NCBI GenBank assembly: GCA_000310025.1
Contig: FN649732.1
Span: 1,009,712-1,073,711, forward strand
Direction of reading: 5' to 3'
DNA length: 64,000 nt
Source of the DNA: Ectocarpus siliculosus
Lineage: Eukaryota; Sar; Phaeophyceae; Ectocarpales; Ectocarpaceae
Part shown: positions 21,261 through 35,600 of the stretch, piece after piece
Numbering within the stretch: position 1 is the stretch's first letter
How the letters are laid out: every line of letters starts with the position of its first letter
Made by a program: the position numbers and the translations under genes
Notes under the pieces: generated by a model
Told to the model about the DNA's origin: nothing
Seen by the model: the letters and a program-made list of their open reading frames with translations, nothing else
Database searches by the model: none

Positions 21261-24200
21261 ATGGAAGACGACGGTAACACCACCAACGGCGTCATGATCG
21301 ATGCTCCGGAACAAGACAGCAATGACCATGGCAGCCAAGACCCCCCTTCGGTGAGAAGGTCGCGCGGAGTTCTTGTAGCTGACTGCTGTGCAGTGTTGTG
21401 ACGACCGACTGTCTGGCTTCAGTCAGAGTTTGGGTAAGGCTTGGGTTAGGTCTAACCCTAACCCTATCCCTTGGCTGACCCAGCTACTTCCATGCAAGGT
21501 TCCAAGATGGGCTCATGAGTATTGACAGAAGGAGGCGGGGGGGGGGCGCAAAGTGGGACACGACTGGTTTGGTTCGCACAGAAATGTTCTGGGCGACACA
21601 GACACTATCTATCTTCCTGATTTCTTCTCAAGAACGGTTAAAAACAGTTTCCCTCTCGAGCGTAGACTAGTCTAAAAGTCGAACGTTCTGTATTGCCCAA
21701 CGGCGATCTCGAACAACGCACAACTCACACCGACGGGCTTGAACAGATCACGACCGACCTTGACCACCCAATAGTTGGGGGATGCGTGAAGGAGTTGGGG
21801 GCACCTCCTCCGTGCGATACCATCAACGAATACGGGTATCATCATCCATGCACAATCTACCAAACCACCGGCAGTTTCGCGAAACCGCTGACGGGGCACG
21901 CATCGGCTGCCCATGGGCAGCCCATGATCTGCCCATTTCAACCTAGAACTCGCCACCGGCATGTCGACCTAGAACTCAGCCATCAGCACATCAACCTAGA
22001 ACTTAGCCAGCGCCAACCTAGCACGTATCGTCTGGGCTTGGGGATAGGGTTAGGGTTAGCATTAGGGTTATGTGCCGTTATAATGCCCGTAGGAAAGCTG
22101 ATAACCTAGTGTTTAGGAGCACACTGGTTCCGGTTGGAGGGCACTCATTGGCCGCCCATGGGCTGCCTATCGGCTTGCTCGTGGGCATTCCCCATGGGCG
22201 GTTTATCAACACTGTAGAAAGTGCGGGAGACCCTCCATGCAAACCATGACATCGTGAACTCTTGTTTGTGTCGTGCGTGCTTGCATTCAAGCCCGACACC
22301 AGGGCGGAGGACATGTCGGACGACGACTTCGACACTGAGATTGCCGATGAGATCAAGGCAGACGTCAGGTGAGCATGTGAAGTAGTCTAGTCTGGTTCTC
22401 ACGCCGTCCACGTTTGCTGCGTCAGATTGCACAGTTTTCCGGTCCCTCGGAACCCGAATGCCCCCGGAAGACGTCCATCACACAAACATACTTTTACAGT
22501 CATTCACGTAAGCTTGTTGACTTCTTTCAGAGCTCAGTATACCGATTTTGGGTGTGTCGTGTGGCTTCTGACCGTGTCGTAAGGCAGTGACATTCTCCTG
22601 TTCTTCAGATCGTAAAAAATCATTTCTTGTTGGTCTTTCTCTTCACAGGATGTTCTCGGGGTGCCAGGACAAACAGACCTCGGCGGATGTCCACGACGTT
22701 ACCAAGTTCGGCGTGCCCAACTCTGACGGCGGCGCCGGGGGTGCCTGCACCAACGCGCTCCTCGTCAACGTGGCAAGTGTTTGGGGCTGCTGCGTTCGTT
22801 GTCGTTGTTGTTGCTGTCCTTGTCATGGCGTTTCGGACGTTGTCATGGCGTTTCGGGCGTGTTTCGCCTACGTGCTGTCTTTTTCTGTGTAAGAACGTGT
22901 CCGTTTCGGGCTAACGTCCAACCAGGTATCATTGTTGTTGCCTGTATCACCGCCATAGGTGCGTTCGCCTCCCCACTCGATCCCGGAAAATACCACAATA
23001 GTCATCGTGCTTCGGCCCTCCCGCTTGGTCTGTTGGAGCTGTTGTGACTCCTTCCTTCTCCTTTTCATGCGTTTCTCTCGTGTTTCTTGTGCCTTGCGTC
23101 TTGTGCCTTCTGTTCTTTGCCTTTTGTCTTGTCTTGCAGAAAGACGACGAACCCGACTCCTGGATGAGCCTCTTGAAGGGCATGCGCACCACCCTCAGCA
23201 CCAAGAAGTTCAAGCAGGTAGCCTGGAGTTCGTGTTGCCAAATAGTTTCAACTGCATGATGCGGGTTTATCCCTGCAACTGGTACGCGGCGAGTGCAAGA
23301 GATTGGTTTGTGTGCGTGTCCGTTGGTCGTTAGAAACGACCGCGTAACGTCCGCATTCAGTCGATTTTCGTTTTATACTGCTTACGTGTTCATGGCGTTA
23401 TAAGAGAACAGGGCGTATCGTGAGGAGAGTCTCTCCTATAGCTTACATACGCGAGAAACCGAGTTGAATAAATACATGACCTTTGTTGTGTGAAAACTGA
23501 ATCGTTGCGGATGTCGACAACGACAACAACATGGCAATGAAACAACACAAGACGGTAGAACTTGCACGAAACCGCCACTAGATTATTTGGAGATGACCAA
23601 AGAGTATGGCTGGGGCACAGGCGTGTTTCTGTATGGCCGAGAACCAGGTCCTGTTGCTTTTCGCTCAACCAAGATGAATCGTGCGCATCTTCGTTGTTCT
23701 CCATCCTTTCGTTGTCGACTGCATCTCACCAACAGATTCCCCAGATGGCCACCTCCAAGAAGCTCGACATCCACTCGCCCTTCTCCTTGGCTGGGGTAAG
23801 AGACAACAGGAGCGAGTACGGCGTATTTCGGCAACTGTGGTACTACAGCTACGCACTAACGAAGACTGTTGCCTGCGTTGAGACAACCAAATCAAATCGA
23901 ACCGAAGAGGCTAGGCTAGACGGTCAGTAAAACAACAATGCCCATGAGCCGGGTCGGAGCAATGCGGATTATCCGCGACAGCCCCCCGACGAGGTTATCA
24001 AACAAAATAAGGTTAGGCTGGTGGCCAATGCCCAGGATGAAAGGGGCGCGATCTCGACGAAGGCTCCGCGACCTCTGTAAGAAACAGCATGTTCTCGTAT
24101 GCAAAGAAACCAACTAGTGGCGGATGAGTGTGACGCGTGCGAGATCATAGTTCCAACTGAGGAAACCGTCAACTGCTACACTATTTCATTTGGGGCTGTC

Positions 24201-27200
24201 TTGTCGGCTGTGGTGTGCTCAGGGCGAGGGAGGGAAGCACCGGGCCCTCCTCATCGGCATCAACTACGTCGGGGATCCCTCGGTCGAGCTCAAGGGCTGC
24301 CACAACGACGTCGCGCAGATGAAGGACTACATCGTGGAGCACGTGAGCTACGAACACTATACCACCAATTGTTGGTTTCGGCTAATCTACCAAATATTGG
24401 TAGATATCCTATCGCCAACTGTCTTGTTCGATTGCCACGAAGAGAGCTGAGCAGCTGATGAGGGAGAGCGAACTGCGAAGCACTTGAGTATGGCACGCCG
24501 TCTTCTGTGGGTCAAACGTGGCCAAGATCGGGGTTCTTGAACGATGGCTCCAATCTTAAAAGTCTACACAGGGTACCGTACAAGTGGAACAACACACCGG
24601 AATAACACAGTCGTGGTGCCTACCTCATGATGCCCCACCGTGTATATGTAATGCCTATTCAAATGCTTCAGGGATATCCTGCTGAAGAAGGCGAAGACCT
24701 GAAGATCGTGATGGATGACGGGGAGCATACCGCCCCTACCAGGGCTAACATCATCGAAGCCATCGAGTGAGTTGCCGTCGTTGTTGCCATGAGAGTGACT
24801 TGTTGGGTTATTGTTTGTGAATCAGAGGCTCCACAACCGCCCTGCTCTTCTCGTCGTTAACCTTCACGTGCCCCGCGCCCACGTCAAAATATATCGGTTT
24901 CGCGCAGGTGGCTCGTCGAGGGCGCCGCGCCAGGCGATTCGCTTTTCATGCACTACTCCGGTGAGTTTTCCGTCTCTCAGCCCTTGCGCTGAGCTATGCT
25001 GCAATGAGGAAATGAATGAAAGTGGGGCACAACAGTGCATTTGAAGTGATGGCAGACGGTGAGACTTTTTATTTTTTCGTTCCCCCTTCGTGCTAGCCAC
25101 AGTATTGAGTATCTATGCTGCTGGTTTGGGGAGGGGGGGGGTCATACAACTGCCGGGGGGGTGGGGTGGAACAACGGGATTAAGTTATCCCGTTTTCGGT
25201 TGTCACGTGTTTATGTTCACAGGACACGGCGGGTCTGTGGAGGATACCGACAACAACGAGAAGGACAAGAGGGATGAGACCATGATCCCAACCGACTACA
25301 GCATGTCCGGACACATCAAGGATGATGAGCTCCTCTCCGAGGTTCGCACCGCGTGTTGGTTTTGTTGGGTTGGGGGTGATCGTCCATGGTGTTCTTGTTC
25401 CTGGCTGTGATGGAAATGCTCTCGTACATGGGGTTCTTGGCAAACTAACAATAATCGATTACCGTCCTGTACCGCCAAGCCCTCGCCGCAGAATGGGAGC
25501 GTTAAATAATTCTTGCTCAGGTGACCCCAGGAGTTAAAAAAATAACACGAAGAAAGCTAGTTGTTCTGTATTCACGAATCCACTTCTCTATTGCCCATGC
25601 TGTACCGCAATGTCTGGGTCAGTGCTGCTTGGCACCTTTTTGGTTCTACTACATGTTCCGCATTCCGACACTCACTATTTTCTCTTTCGCGGGTGTGTTG
25701 GCTGCGACAGTTGGTCCTACCCCTGCCGGAGGGCGTCGTTCTGTCCGTGGTTGTGGATTGCTGCCACAGCGGCTCCATCCTTGACCTGCCCTACACCTTC
25801 GACGCCGACGAGGGGGCCCTTCAGCTGGTGGACGACGGCGGCTCTGGGGTCGTGCTCAAGAAGGCCAAGTTCAACATGACCAAGGTGTGGATATGAGCAC
25901 AAGCGCTGGTGAAAGACTTGGTCAGATCGAGCGGAAGCGATTGGACCATCGTCTCTTTATAAGGGACAGAATATAATCTCTGTCGCAATGATATGTATTT
26001 CAGACCGAGGCCGCAACTGAGCCATGTCGTATTGAGACGGCAGGCTATTAAATGGTACCGAGAAAGTTGTGACCGAACAGAAGATATGCGAGCGATATAC
26101 AATGGGGTCGGCTTAGATAGGGTGAAAGGGGGGAGATTCATTTTTTCGTGCTGTGTGGTCTTCTGTAAGGGCCCATGTTTGCTGCCCAATACTGCCCGAC
26201 GCGCTTGGAACCCACGACAGATTAGGAAAGCGCGCAAGCTGAACCTCAGAGGCCCCTACATGAAAGCCATTCGAGCAAAGGCCGCCGCCGCAGCAGCAGC
26301 GAAAGCTGCCGCAGCGAAAGCCGCCAGCGAAAAGCAGCAGCAGGAGCAGGAGCAAACTCCACAGCCAGTCGGCGGCAGCAGCACGGCCTTCAAGGTGGGC
26401 TCCAAGGTTGCAGCGGCCGCGGCGAAAGCGAGGGCGTCTGCCGCCGCCAAAGCCGCCAGTCAGCAGGAGCAAGAGCAGGAGAAGCCCGCCGCCAACGGCG
26501 GCACCGCCGATACCGCGAAGGATCAACCGCCCTCCGAGGACGTAGCGCCCAGTTCCACTGTGGTAAGCACTCCAAATTTTCGTTTTGTCCTGAGCCTTTT
26601 TATGGACGTACTACACAGCGGATTTGTTGGTGATTTCCCGTACCCCACCCATGTCCACGGAACTGCCGGCGTCGATCGGTCGGCAGATTCCAGGAGTCGA
26701 TTATATCGAGACCTGTGGGCTGCTTAGAGATTTAGATTTATAGAATCACAGGAACACAAAAGGTGCGTTGGTTTTATGGATTCTTGGGTCGTTTCGCCTT
26801 AAACCTGATCCAAGTCCTGATTGTTGCCCAAAATTGACCGCATACACCGTGTATTCGTGCGCCAAGGAAGATAGACGAGGGAGGTTTGCGCTGCATACCC
26901 AAGTCTGGCCCTGTGAGCCGACACTCGGGAGAACTCGCCCTCGACTTCCAAATGTGAAGACCACAACAGCAAGAACGACACCTCGCTCACGCTCTTTCCC
27001 ATGCCTCCCTCCCCCACTCCTTGTGCGCAAGCGCAGATGCAGGCCCCGACGTTTAAGCTGAGCATCGAGACCGAGGTCATAAAGTCCATGGAAACAGGTG
27101 GTTACATAACGCCCGACCCGACGGCCTTCAAGAGCTTCACGTCGTGCGAAGCCGACATGGAGGAGGACGGGCAGGACGACTGCGACTTGTCGGTCTTCGT

Positions 27201-30200
27201 AGTCACGCCATCGAGGTAAACTTGGTGTGTAGACGTTCATTTTTAGCTGCTTTATCTGGTTGCAAGATTTGAAGGAAGGCTTTGGCCTATGCCACCGCTG
27301 AACTGTGGACAAGATTGAAGGGAAGGCAGCGATGTAAATGTGTACTCTTGTGACCCCACGTGGAGTTCAAAGTCAACACCTGTTCCATCGTCTGCATACC
27401 GTTGAAGGTTCAAGTCGGCTGACGATGCGAAAAATATGCTGTCAAATCATGGGCTTTCCGTTAAATGTTGCTCCATGGGCTGAAGGAGTCTGCGTTCTGT
27501 CGTTCGCGCAGTCTTGATGTTTTCCGAAACTTGCTATATGCGCTGGTAGATTACACAAGTACGGTATCCCGCCTTCGCCGATTCCGAGATCTGCACGACC
27601 TCGGGCATCGTTGCCAACGGTGCCTTGGCATTCACAGACATTTGTCGCTTCCGGTCTAGGGAAACGTGTGTTTCTACCACCTGGCACCGCCAGCAATCAC
27701 AGCAGCAGCGTCGTTCCGGTGTTGTAGTACTAGGGCAAGACCCTGAGTACTCCTCTTCGCGAATGTCGTCGTTCTCAGCACTTTTGCTTGCTGTCCGGCG
27801 TTTGTCTACGATTCTTGACTTTGGTAGCGAGTCCGGCATCATCCCGCCCACTCATACCTGTCGGCGTTGAGGCTACTCTTACATTGATTTTTCCGATTGA
27901 TAAGAGCAACTCCCCCACCCTCCACCCCCGACAGCGTGGACGAAGAGAGCGGCCACGAACACGCTGCGGGCATCAGCATGCTGTGGGTGGACTCTGAGTC
28001 CTCTACAGGTTACAGCATGAAGCATTTGACCAAGGGAGATGCCCGTTTCGATGGCAAGCGTGCTGTGTACATCGAAGCCACCAAGGTGAACTAATTCGTG
28101 TTACCACCAAAGGGAGCTGTTGATGTCGGTATCGTACCATGCATTGACGGAAGTCACGTCAATGTGCAGGTTCAATGGACGCCTCTCAACGTCGGGGTGA
28201 CCATCGCCGAGAACCCTCCGCGCGTATGTTTGCGTGTCCTTCGGTTGACAGGTTTGTGTGTATAGCGTATTGAGTTCAGCGTTCCTCCACGGGATATACA
28301 GCGCGGCAACCAATAGACCACAACAACAAGCCAGAGCATGCCCCCAAATGCTGGATTGAGGTTTCGAATTCGGCCACGCGTTGATAGTCTCTCCCTTCGA
28401 CCTCACAAAAGTCGGTCGAGCTTGTTGCTCCCCGCCGAAGCTCCAACCCGATTCTGAACGTAAACACATATGTATACCATTCACGAGTACTCAATCAACA
28501 CTGAATAGGCCTCGACGAAAACAACTCATTTGCCTGCAGCTAGTGGTAGAGACGGCGTGGATGTGTCGCACAGCACCATCACAACAACACCCCGCCGTAA
28601 TCTGAACATGTGTGTGTGTGTGTGTGGGTTGGTGCGGTCCGACAGGGTGAAGGTGAGGAGCCGTTCCTTGTAGCGGTATTCGCTCCGGAAGACTTCAAGC
28701 CGGCAAGCGCGGGCGGTGGCAGTGGCGTCGCTCCTGAGAGCACGGAGTTCGTCGTGTGGGTGTGCGACAAGCTTGCTCACTCCAGGAACGAAACGCTAAA
28801 CTGGACCGCGTGCGGGTCTATCGTCGGCACCAAGGTGCAAAGTTGCCCAGTCAGCGCGATTTCCATAGCGGAGAGTATGCCTCATTTGTTTTGATTCGTC
28901 CGCAGTTGTTTTATTGTGGGTGGTAGACACTCCTTTTCTTTGTGATATCGGTGTTGATTGTTGGGGTGGTTGAATTGAACACGATCCGTCCACGGTCGGT
29001 TCGGCATGTGAAACCGTGTTCTGAGAAAGCTGCGACAAGCTGGGCCTGTCCCCACGCATTATTCTTCAATGTCTGCTAGTACGCGGTGTTGACATTTGCA
29101 CCATCCCAACTTCCAAGCCATCGATTGATCGTATCTCCACACCTTGCTAACAACCACAATCCATGAACCAACAACGTCAGGTGAAGAGGACATCCGCCAC
29201 GACCTCTACCTCCGGCGAGCGCCTGGTTATCGTCGAGGCCTTGGACGTGAAGAACGAGGCTCGTGTGTTCTACGGCACCTCTCTCGGCAACGACGATCTG
29301 CAGATGTCCATGTTCCCCACCCCCCGCGCGATGAGAGCCTCCAACCAGCAGGTCAGACGAGGTTGACCGATCGAGCAGGCGCATCGGGAAGAGAGAATAT
29401 TAGCGATGTTTTTGTCGTATGCGTTGCAGCTCCGGCATGTTGGTGATCACGTCTGTTGCGTAGTGGATGCTTTCTGCAGCCACGGGGCGGATTCTTTTTG
29501 GATGGGGTGTGCTTGGATGCTTTGGACGGTACCTGGTTAAACAGAGCCCCACAAACAAGAGGGGACCCTGAGGTACTCTATATCCTGTTCACCTTTTCTT
29601 TGGGTGCCGGAACCAAGAGTTCTTCTGGGCGCCTCCCACTTCCTCCCCCAGCGTAGGACTCTGTGCCTATTCCTCTACGCGAGAGTTTCAGTTGCGTGAC
29701 CTTTGCAAACACTCAACCCACTCAACCGACTCCTTGTTCACAAGGTGTCCACCGTGCAAGCTTCTACCCTCGAGAAGGACGGCGAGACTTTCGCCATCGC
29801 CATGGCCTTGCCAGCCACTATCCCCAAGAAAACACCCGTTGCCGGTGACAGCAGCGACACCTCGGACGACGAAACCGAGATCCGGCCCTCCATGCTCTAC
29901 GCGCAGTCCCTGAACGACCCAGGATTCTACGCCGGCAGCATCGAGATCCCCGGCGACACCCGCTGCTTCATGACTACCCCTGCCTACGTACGTGGGCATA
30001 GGCAGCGGCCGGAATTGACTTCTCCTATATATCCTTGTTCATCGGCGTTTCCGAGTGTCGGCTTGGCAATCTATACGTTATTGCTTGCTGGTCATCGGCC
30101 CAGTTTGATTGTTCGTTTTCTGTGTTCGGCTCTCGTTTCTTGTTTCTAGTCTCAGAGAGCCACAACGTACATGTCTCTCGTGGACGCTGTGGCATGGACA

Positions 30201-32610
30201 AAGAAATCCTGCAAACAATGATCCCGCCAAACGTCAACACTTCCCCGTTTGCTGACCATTCCTCTTCTCCCGAACGATGGGAATTTGGTGTTGACTGCGC
30301 TTATCAGGGACTCAAGACAGACGTGTACGTTGCCGGGACCAAGAAGGTGATTTGGTACGACGACAGGGCTTGGGACGGGAGCACCGAAAAAGCTGGGTGA
30401 GCTGCTACTGAAATGCTTTCTACATGCTGCGTCGATACCACAATTGGCTCAACATACGGCATGAGCCCTGAATCAACTTTACACCGCACAGCCTGGGTGG
30501 CAGGCCAACAACACGTTCGGTTGTTTGTCAACGGGGATGTTTAGTCCGTCGCTGGCCGTGCCACTAGCCGCCGCTGTGTTCATGTTCCAATGCGTAACAT
30601 TGTGGAGTTCGTAGTCAAATGGATTGACAAGCCGGTCGTGTATAAGCCGGCGAAACGACGCCCAGGATAAGCGTGAGGGTGTTGTAGACCCTTTCCCCCT
30701 CACCTCGTATCGGCTGAGCGTTTGGCTTACTCGCCACTATTTCCTCCCCACCCACGTGTTTGTGTACAGCGTCTCTTTGAACTCGGTGGACTTCACTTCC
30801 CCTGCCAAGGAGATGCGCACCATGATCGACAAGCAGTTCATCAGGCACGTCTTCATCCTGCTGGTAAGTGAAGCCTGGAGACGACGCCTACGTACACAAC
30901 GGCGCCTTGGCTACAGGATAGATCCTGTGCTGTGCTTGTCTTCCAGCAGATGCGGAGCGAAAATCCTAAGCCCCCGCAGAGAAATGCAGCCCAATCAAAT
31001 TGGACGGACCTCTATGTGTAACTGGTACGACTCCGAATGCCCCAACGGAAGGTTGCACTCCGAGGCCGAGTGAGCAAAACTCTGTCTTGATCAACCCCTC
31101 CCCGCAACCGTTCACCCACCTGTCCACCACGCAGGAGAACGGCAAGCTGCTGTACACGTCGCAAGACCCGGAGGAGGGCAGCATATTCGACGAGCCTGTC
31201 GACATTCTGCCCAACGTCGAGGCGTTCAGCTGCCACGCGGACTCCATCGGAAACGTCCACGTCAACAACATCAACAGTAAGTGCGCGCGCGCGCGTTTTT
31301 ACAGCCCACGCACGCCGTAGGAGGGTATCGGGGACCGGTGCTTTGGGACAATCGTGATGGCAATACACCGTGGGAATTGGTTTTTGTCGGTGATGACCGA
31401 TGAACTACGTCGTAGACACTCCCGGGCTGGCCACGTAACGCAGATATCAGCGACGCAGCAGTTTCTCGGCATCTCACACCCTGATGCGGGAGAAACTCCT
31501 CATGAAGAAACACCAAGGTAGCGACACACAAAATAATCTCCGGGGCGTACACGGGACATTCGACAATTTTCCTTTTTTCTGCGTTTCCCTTCATTTTCCC
31601 ACACCCAACCTCCGTCGATAACCTACAGAGGACGGGAACCTTATGCACCACATGATGGACCAAGGCACGAGCCTGTGGATGCAGAAAGAAGTCATGGTTG
31701 CTGGGGGAGCCGCTAGGGAACACCTCATGTGAGTCCTGGCAATCCTGGTCGACCTATGCCGTAAGTGTCTATGGACCACCCATCACTCTTAACAGTTGTC
31801 TGACTTTTGAAAGAGCTGGAATTGTGTGTTGCTGTCGAGGTTAAGTCTTCGAATCGAATGGAAACACCGGCCACACCAGGGATATGGCCATCCCTCGCGA
31901 CTGAGAAGAAGAATACGGGACTGCGTCTTCATCCGTCCCATGCTTCCATGCGACCGGACTCCGCAGAGAACTCAGGCATGGTATCCATCCCAGTCTAACC
32001 TTGACTTTGACCCGTGCACGCTCAAACGGACCTGCTCACTACGGTAGACTACGGTACCTTTGCGTGGTTTGGGTACTTGTCTTTGTTTTTGTTCTAAAAG
32101 GACGAGACTTAAGAACATGTCTTATGTTTGCTCCTGTCACTTGCTTTTGCGCATGAAGATCGATTGTCGACCTCAAGGTGACTGCCCTCGAGAAGACCTC
32201 CGGCAAGAAGACTGCAAACGACCTCATGCAAGCTGCGGAAGCGGAAGCCGACCTTCCCACCATATCTCTCTCGTGCGGGTCGGGGGCAATGTTCCGCATC
32301 AACGGCAAGGGGCACCTGATGCACAAGGACAAGTGAGTTGTTGCCTGTGGTATTGTTCCGCTCTGTTGGTACGATTTCGGAACTCTTCGCACATACTCGC
32401 ATTGTTACAATGTTAGCAAGGCCATCCCACGGCGGGGATTCTCAGCCTGAGAGAGAGGAGCTGGGACCGGGTCGCAAGTAAGCTAGCGGGGCCGTGACTG
32501 GACGAGATGAGCCAGGTAGTTCGAGTCCTTCATAGGGTCCGAGACGATAAGACAGTATAGGGTGGGTTTCGACATGATCTCCGCACGTATCGTGTAACGT
32601 ATGCCCTACT

Positions 32611-32672
<62 letters not shown>

Positions 32673-35600
32673 CCCGTCTCAATTGGGAGCCGCACTTCGA
32701 TCGCGCCATACCTGTCGTGCGTGTGCATCATTGTTTCTGTCTCTGGAGCCCTAGTGACGCCACATTCCCCGCTTCCTTCTTCCAAACGTGACGCTCCGGC
32801 TTGTTGCATCCATCCGTGGTGTGTATCCAGGAAAGTTGAAGTTCGTCCGAACATGAGTGGCTTGGTGCGAATCGGCCAGTTCGTGGATTCCTTCAGCGTG
32901 CCTCACGTGACGATCCGGATGCCAGGCTTGGACAGGCCTCTGGAGATCATGTGCGGCAACATCTTGACCAAGAAGCTAGAGAAAATGGATGCGTCTGCCT
33001 TGAAAGGCGCCAAGTCCCGCGATGCCATGGGAGACGACGCCGAGAGGTGATTCGCTAATTGTCTACCTGTACATTGGCGTGGAAACCGTACTGCCACCAA
33101 GAACCCACGCTAACTCTTACGATTTACGTAGTGTGTGTGTTTGGATGCGCTACAATCCCGTAGTCGAATCTGGAAGGAGGCCGTACAAGCGCGTCAACGC
33201 CGGAAACTTGGACGCAGTGTTGCAGGCGTTCCTTGTTGCCCTTGCATCATCGAAACTTCAAACGAAACTACAGAATAATCGGGCAGTCAGACACGAGATG
33301 GCTTGGAAATGGAGGCGGTATCTGCTGTTCACATCTCATGGGAAAGGTTCTCCCGGCGCACGTAATCCTGTTTCGAAGGCATACGTGCAATCACACGTAA
33401 TTCCGTAGAGATTACGCCGCGGAGTGACGTGTCACCCGAGGAATACCCATGGGAAACACGCACGTTGCTTCTTGTCGCTGATGATGGCCGTTAGACTCAC
33501 GTCCTGTCGCCACCTCGTCCCTCCTCGTTCGTTTCAACGCCGTACCCAACGATCGACCACCAGCTTGATCGACGACCCCGACGATGGTGACTTGAACGAC
33601 TTCGTTGACGCGGTCGCCCAGCTCGCGAAGGGGTTCAAAGTCCTGTCTCCGACCGAATTTCCGAAGAAAAACGTGAGCAACCCGTCTTGCAAATGCAAGG
33701 CAAAACCCCACGAGAAAACGCTTAGGATCACTGTCAGAATACAACACTTGTTGCTCTCGAAATGCAACGTACGCTACACCCTTGGTGGCGCTGCTCCCAC
33801 TTTCATCTCTGTGTGGAACTCCTGCATGTGCACCAAAATCAACATTTCCACCGTGTACCCGTAGCCGTAAACTCTTGGCCTTGCTGTCGCCTTACTTTAG
33901 GATGTGGACGGCATCTTCCGCCTGACCGGCCGAGCTTTCAACGAAGAGAACCAGTTCGTCGCTTTCGTTGACGAGGGTCCCGCTTTCGAGGAGGAGGAAG
34001 TCGGCGATGGCCCTCCATCTCCCGGCGGCGCCCCCAGTCCCCGCCAAGGCGGAGCTGGCGCCGAGCCCATCGGCGGCGAACTGAAAGAGGTGAGAAGTGG
34101 TAAGGAGAACCGGCTTGGTGTATGTCAGAACGACGCACTCCTGCCTTGGCAACCCGTGCCTCTGGCTTGCTCATTGGTGCCCAACTGGGGCAACTCGTTG
34201 AAGGGGTACAGCAGTATACAGTGTTGGTGGGTGGTCGCGTAATACGTTTGCTCGGTTGTTGGGGACGAATCACGTCGATACGTCTTTCATGCAACAGGTT
34301 GGTCGTCTTCGCTATCGGTTTCAACCACAATATGTCTCGATGTTTTATCCAACAGTTGGTAAGAACAATTGCCTCGAACCATCCTTGCTGCCACCCATTC
34401 TCTCGTTTTCGGTGCGTTTTCGTCACATTCTGCCGTGGGTTGTCTTTTCACTCGAACACTGCCTGCCCTGGTCCTCTGGGCACGTTCGAAACATTATCGT
34501 TCTTCTCGCATAGTATCCATCTTCCTACCGCTTTCGCCTTCGTCCCTACCCGACCCTAAGATGGCCACCCCGCAGAGGCGCACCTCGGTTTTCCGAGGCG
34601 ATTCCGCATTACACGGGCGCAGACCGGTAGTCAGGCGTTTCACCAAGCACCGTTGCGCTCCTGACCCGTTCGGCATGGGACACCTGGGCGTCGAGCGTGT
34701 GCGCCGCGTCGAATGCCGGGTACGTGGTAGATATTCCACTCATGCTTGCCTCTGTTAACGCCTCGCCTGTGTGCCTGTACAGTCGTATTATCGATCTTCT
34801 AACGCGCCTTGCGCATGACGTCAGTCGTATGGCGTACCCGTGGTGTGCTAGTTGGCTGTGTGCGACCAAATCCGTACGATATCTCCACCCGGGTAGCTTC
34901 AATCTCACGTAACGTGTATTTCCGCACATACGTTTTGACTCTATGTCGTCGTTGGATCTCCCCCCTCAATCGTTTCTCTGACCCTCAGAACATGGGAAAC
35001 CTCGCCAAGAAGGCCAGAGAAAACGCTGACGAGGCCATTTACGAGACGAAGAAGCACGCGGCCGAGTCACTCAAGTAAGAGCATGAAGAGAATATCAGGA
35101 ATCCTTATGTTTTGATCCCACCAGTTTTGCGCTTTGTGCTCTGAAATCGTGCATCTGTTGTTCGGCTCGTTTGTGCCTTCACGCCCTAAATTAACCCGTC
35201 GGTATTGATTCAATTTCGCCGTGGTGTGATGATGATACGCCGCACACCATGGATGTCTCCAGCTACGTCTCCCCGAAACAAGACATTGTCGGTTGCTGGT
35301 CCTTGGTCCTGCCGAGCGCATGTTGGGGGAGCGTGGGACATACGTCGCTGTATCGCCCTGCACATCTCCATTCCCTACTGGCCGCACTAGTGTCGGCGTT
35401 GGAGCTATGATAACAAGAATTTTGTCCTCCCCTGACAGAAAGACAGAGAGCGTTGTCTAAGGAAAACGATATGTTTGAACATTCACACGACAACATTCCA
35501 GGGCCAAGCTGAGCAACGCGGAGCGTGCTCAAGAGCAGGCCACGGAGTACGCTGCCGAGGCCACGAAGTGGGCTGGGGAGGCAAAGCAGGCGGCGGAAGC

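Noticed and set aside
30924-31018. Candidate extra exon starting MRSENPKPPQ after an AG, also present near 63429
   Set aside because: Frames stop at once and differ between copies, and exons 18 and 19 already join in phase 0.
32410-32480. Possible tRNA-like segment in intron 21
   Set aside because: Does not fold into a cloverleaf by eye and lacks the conserved T-loop.
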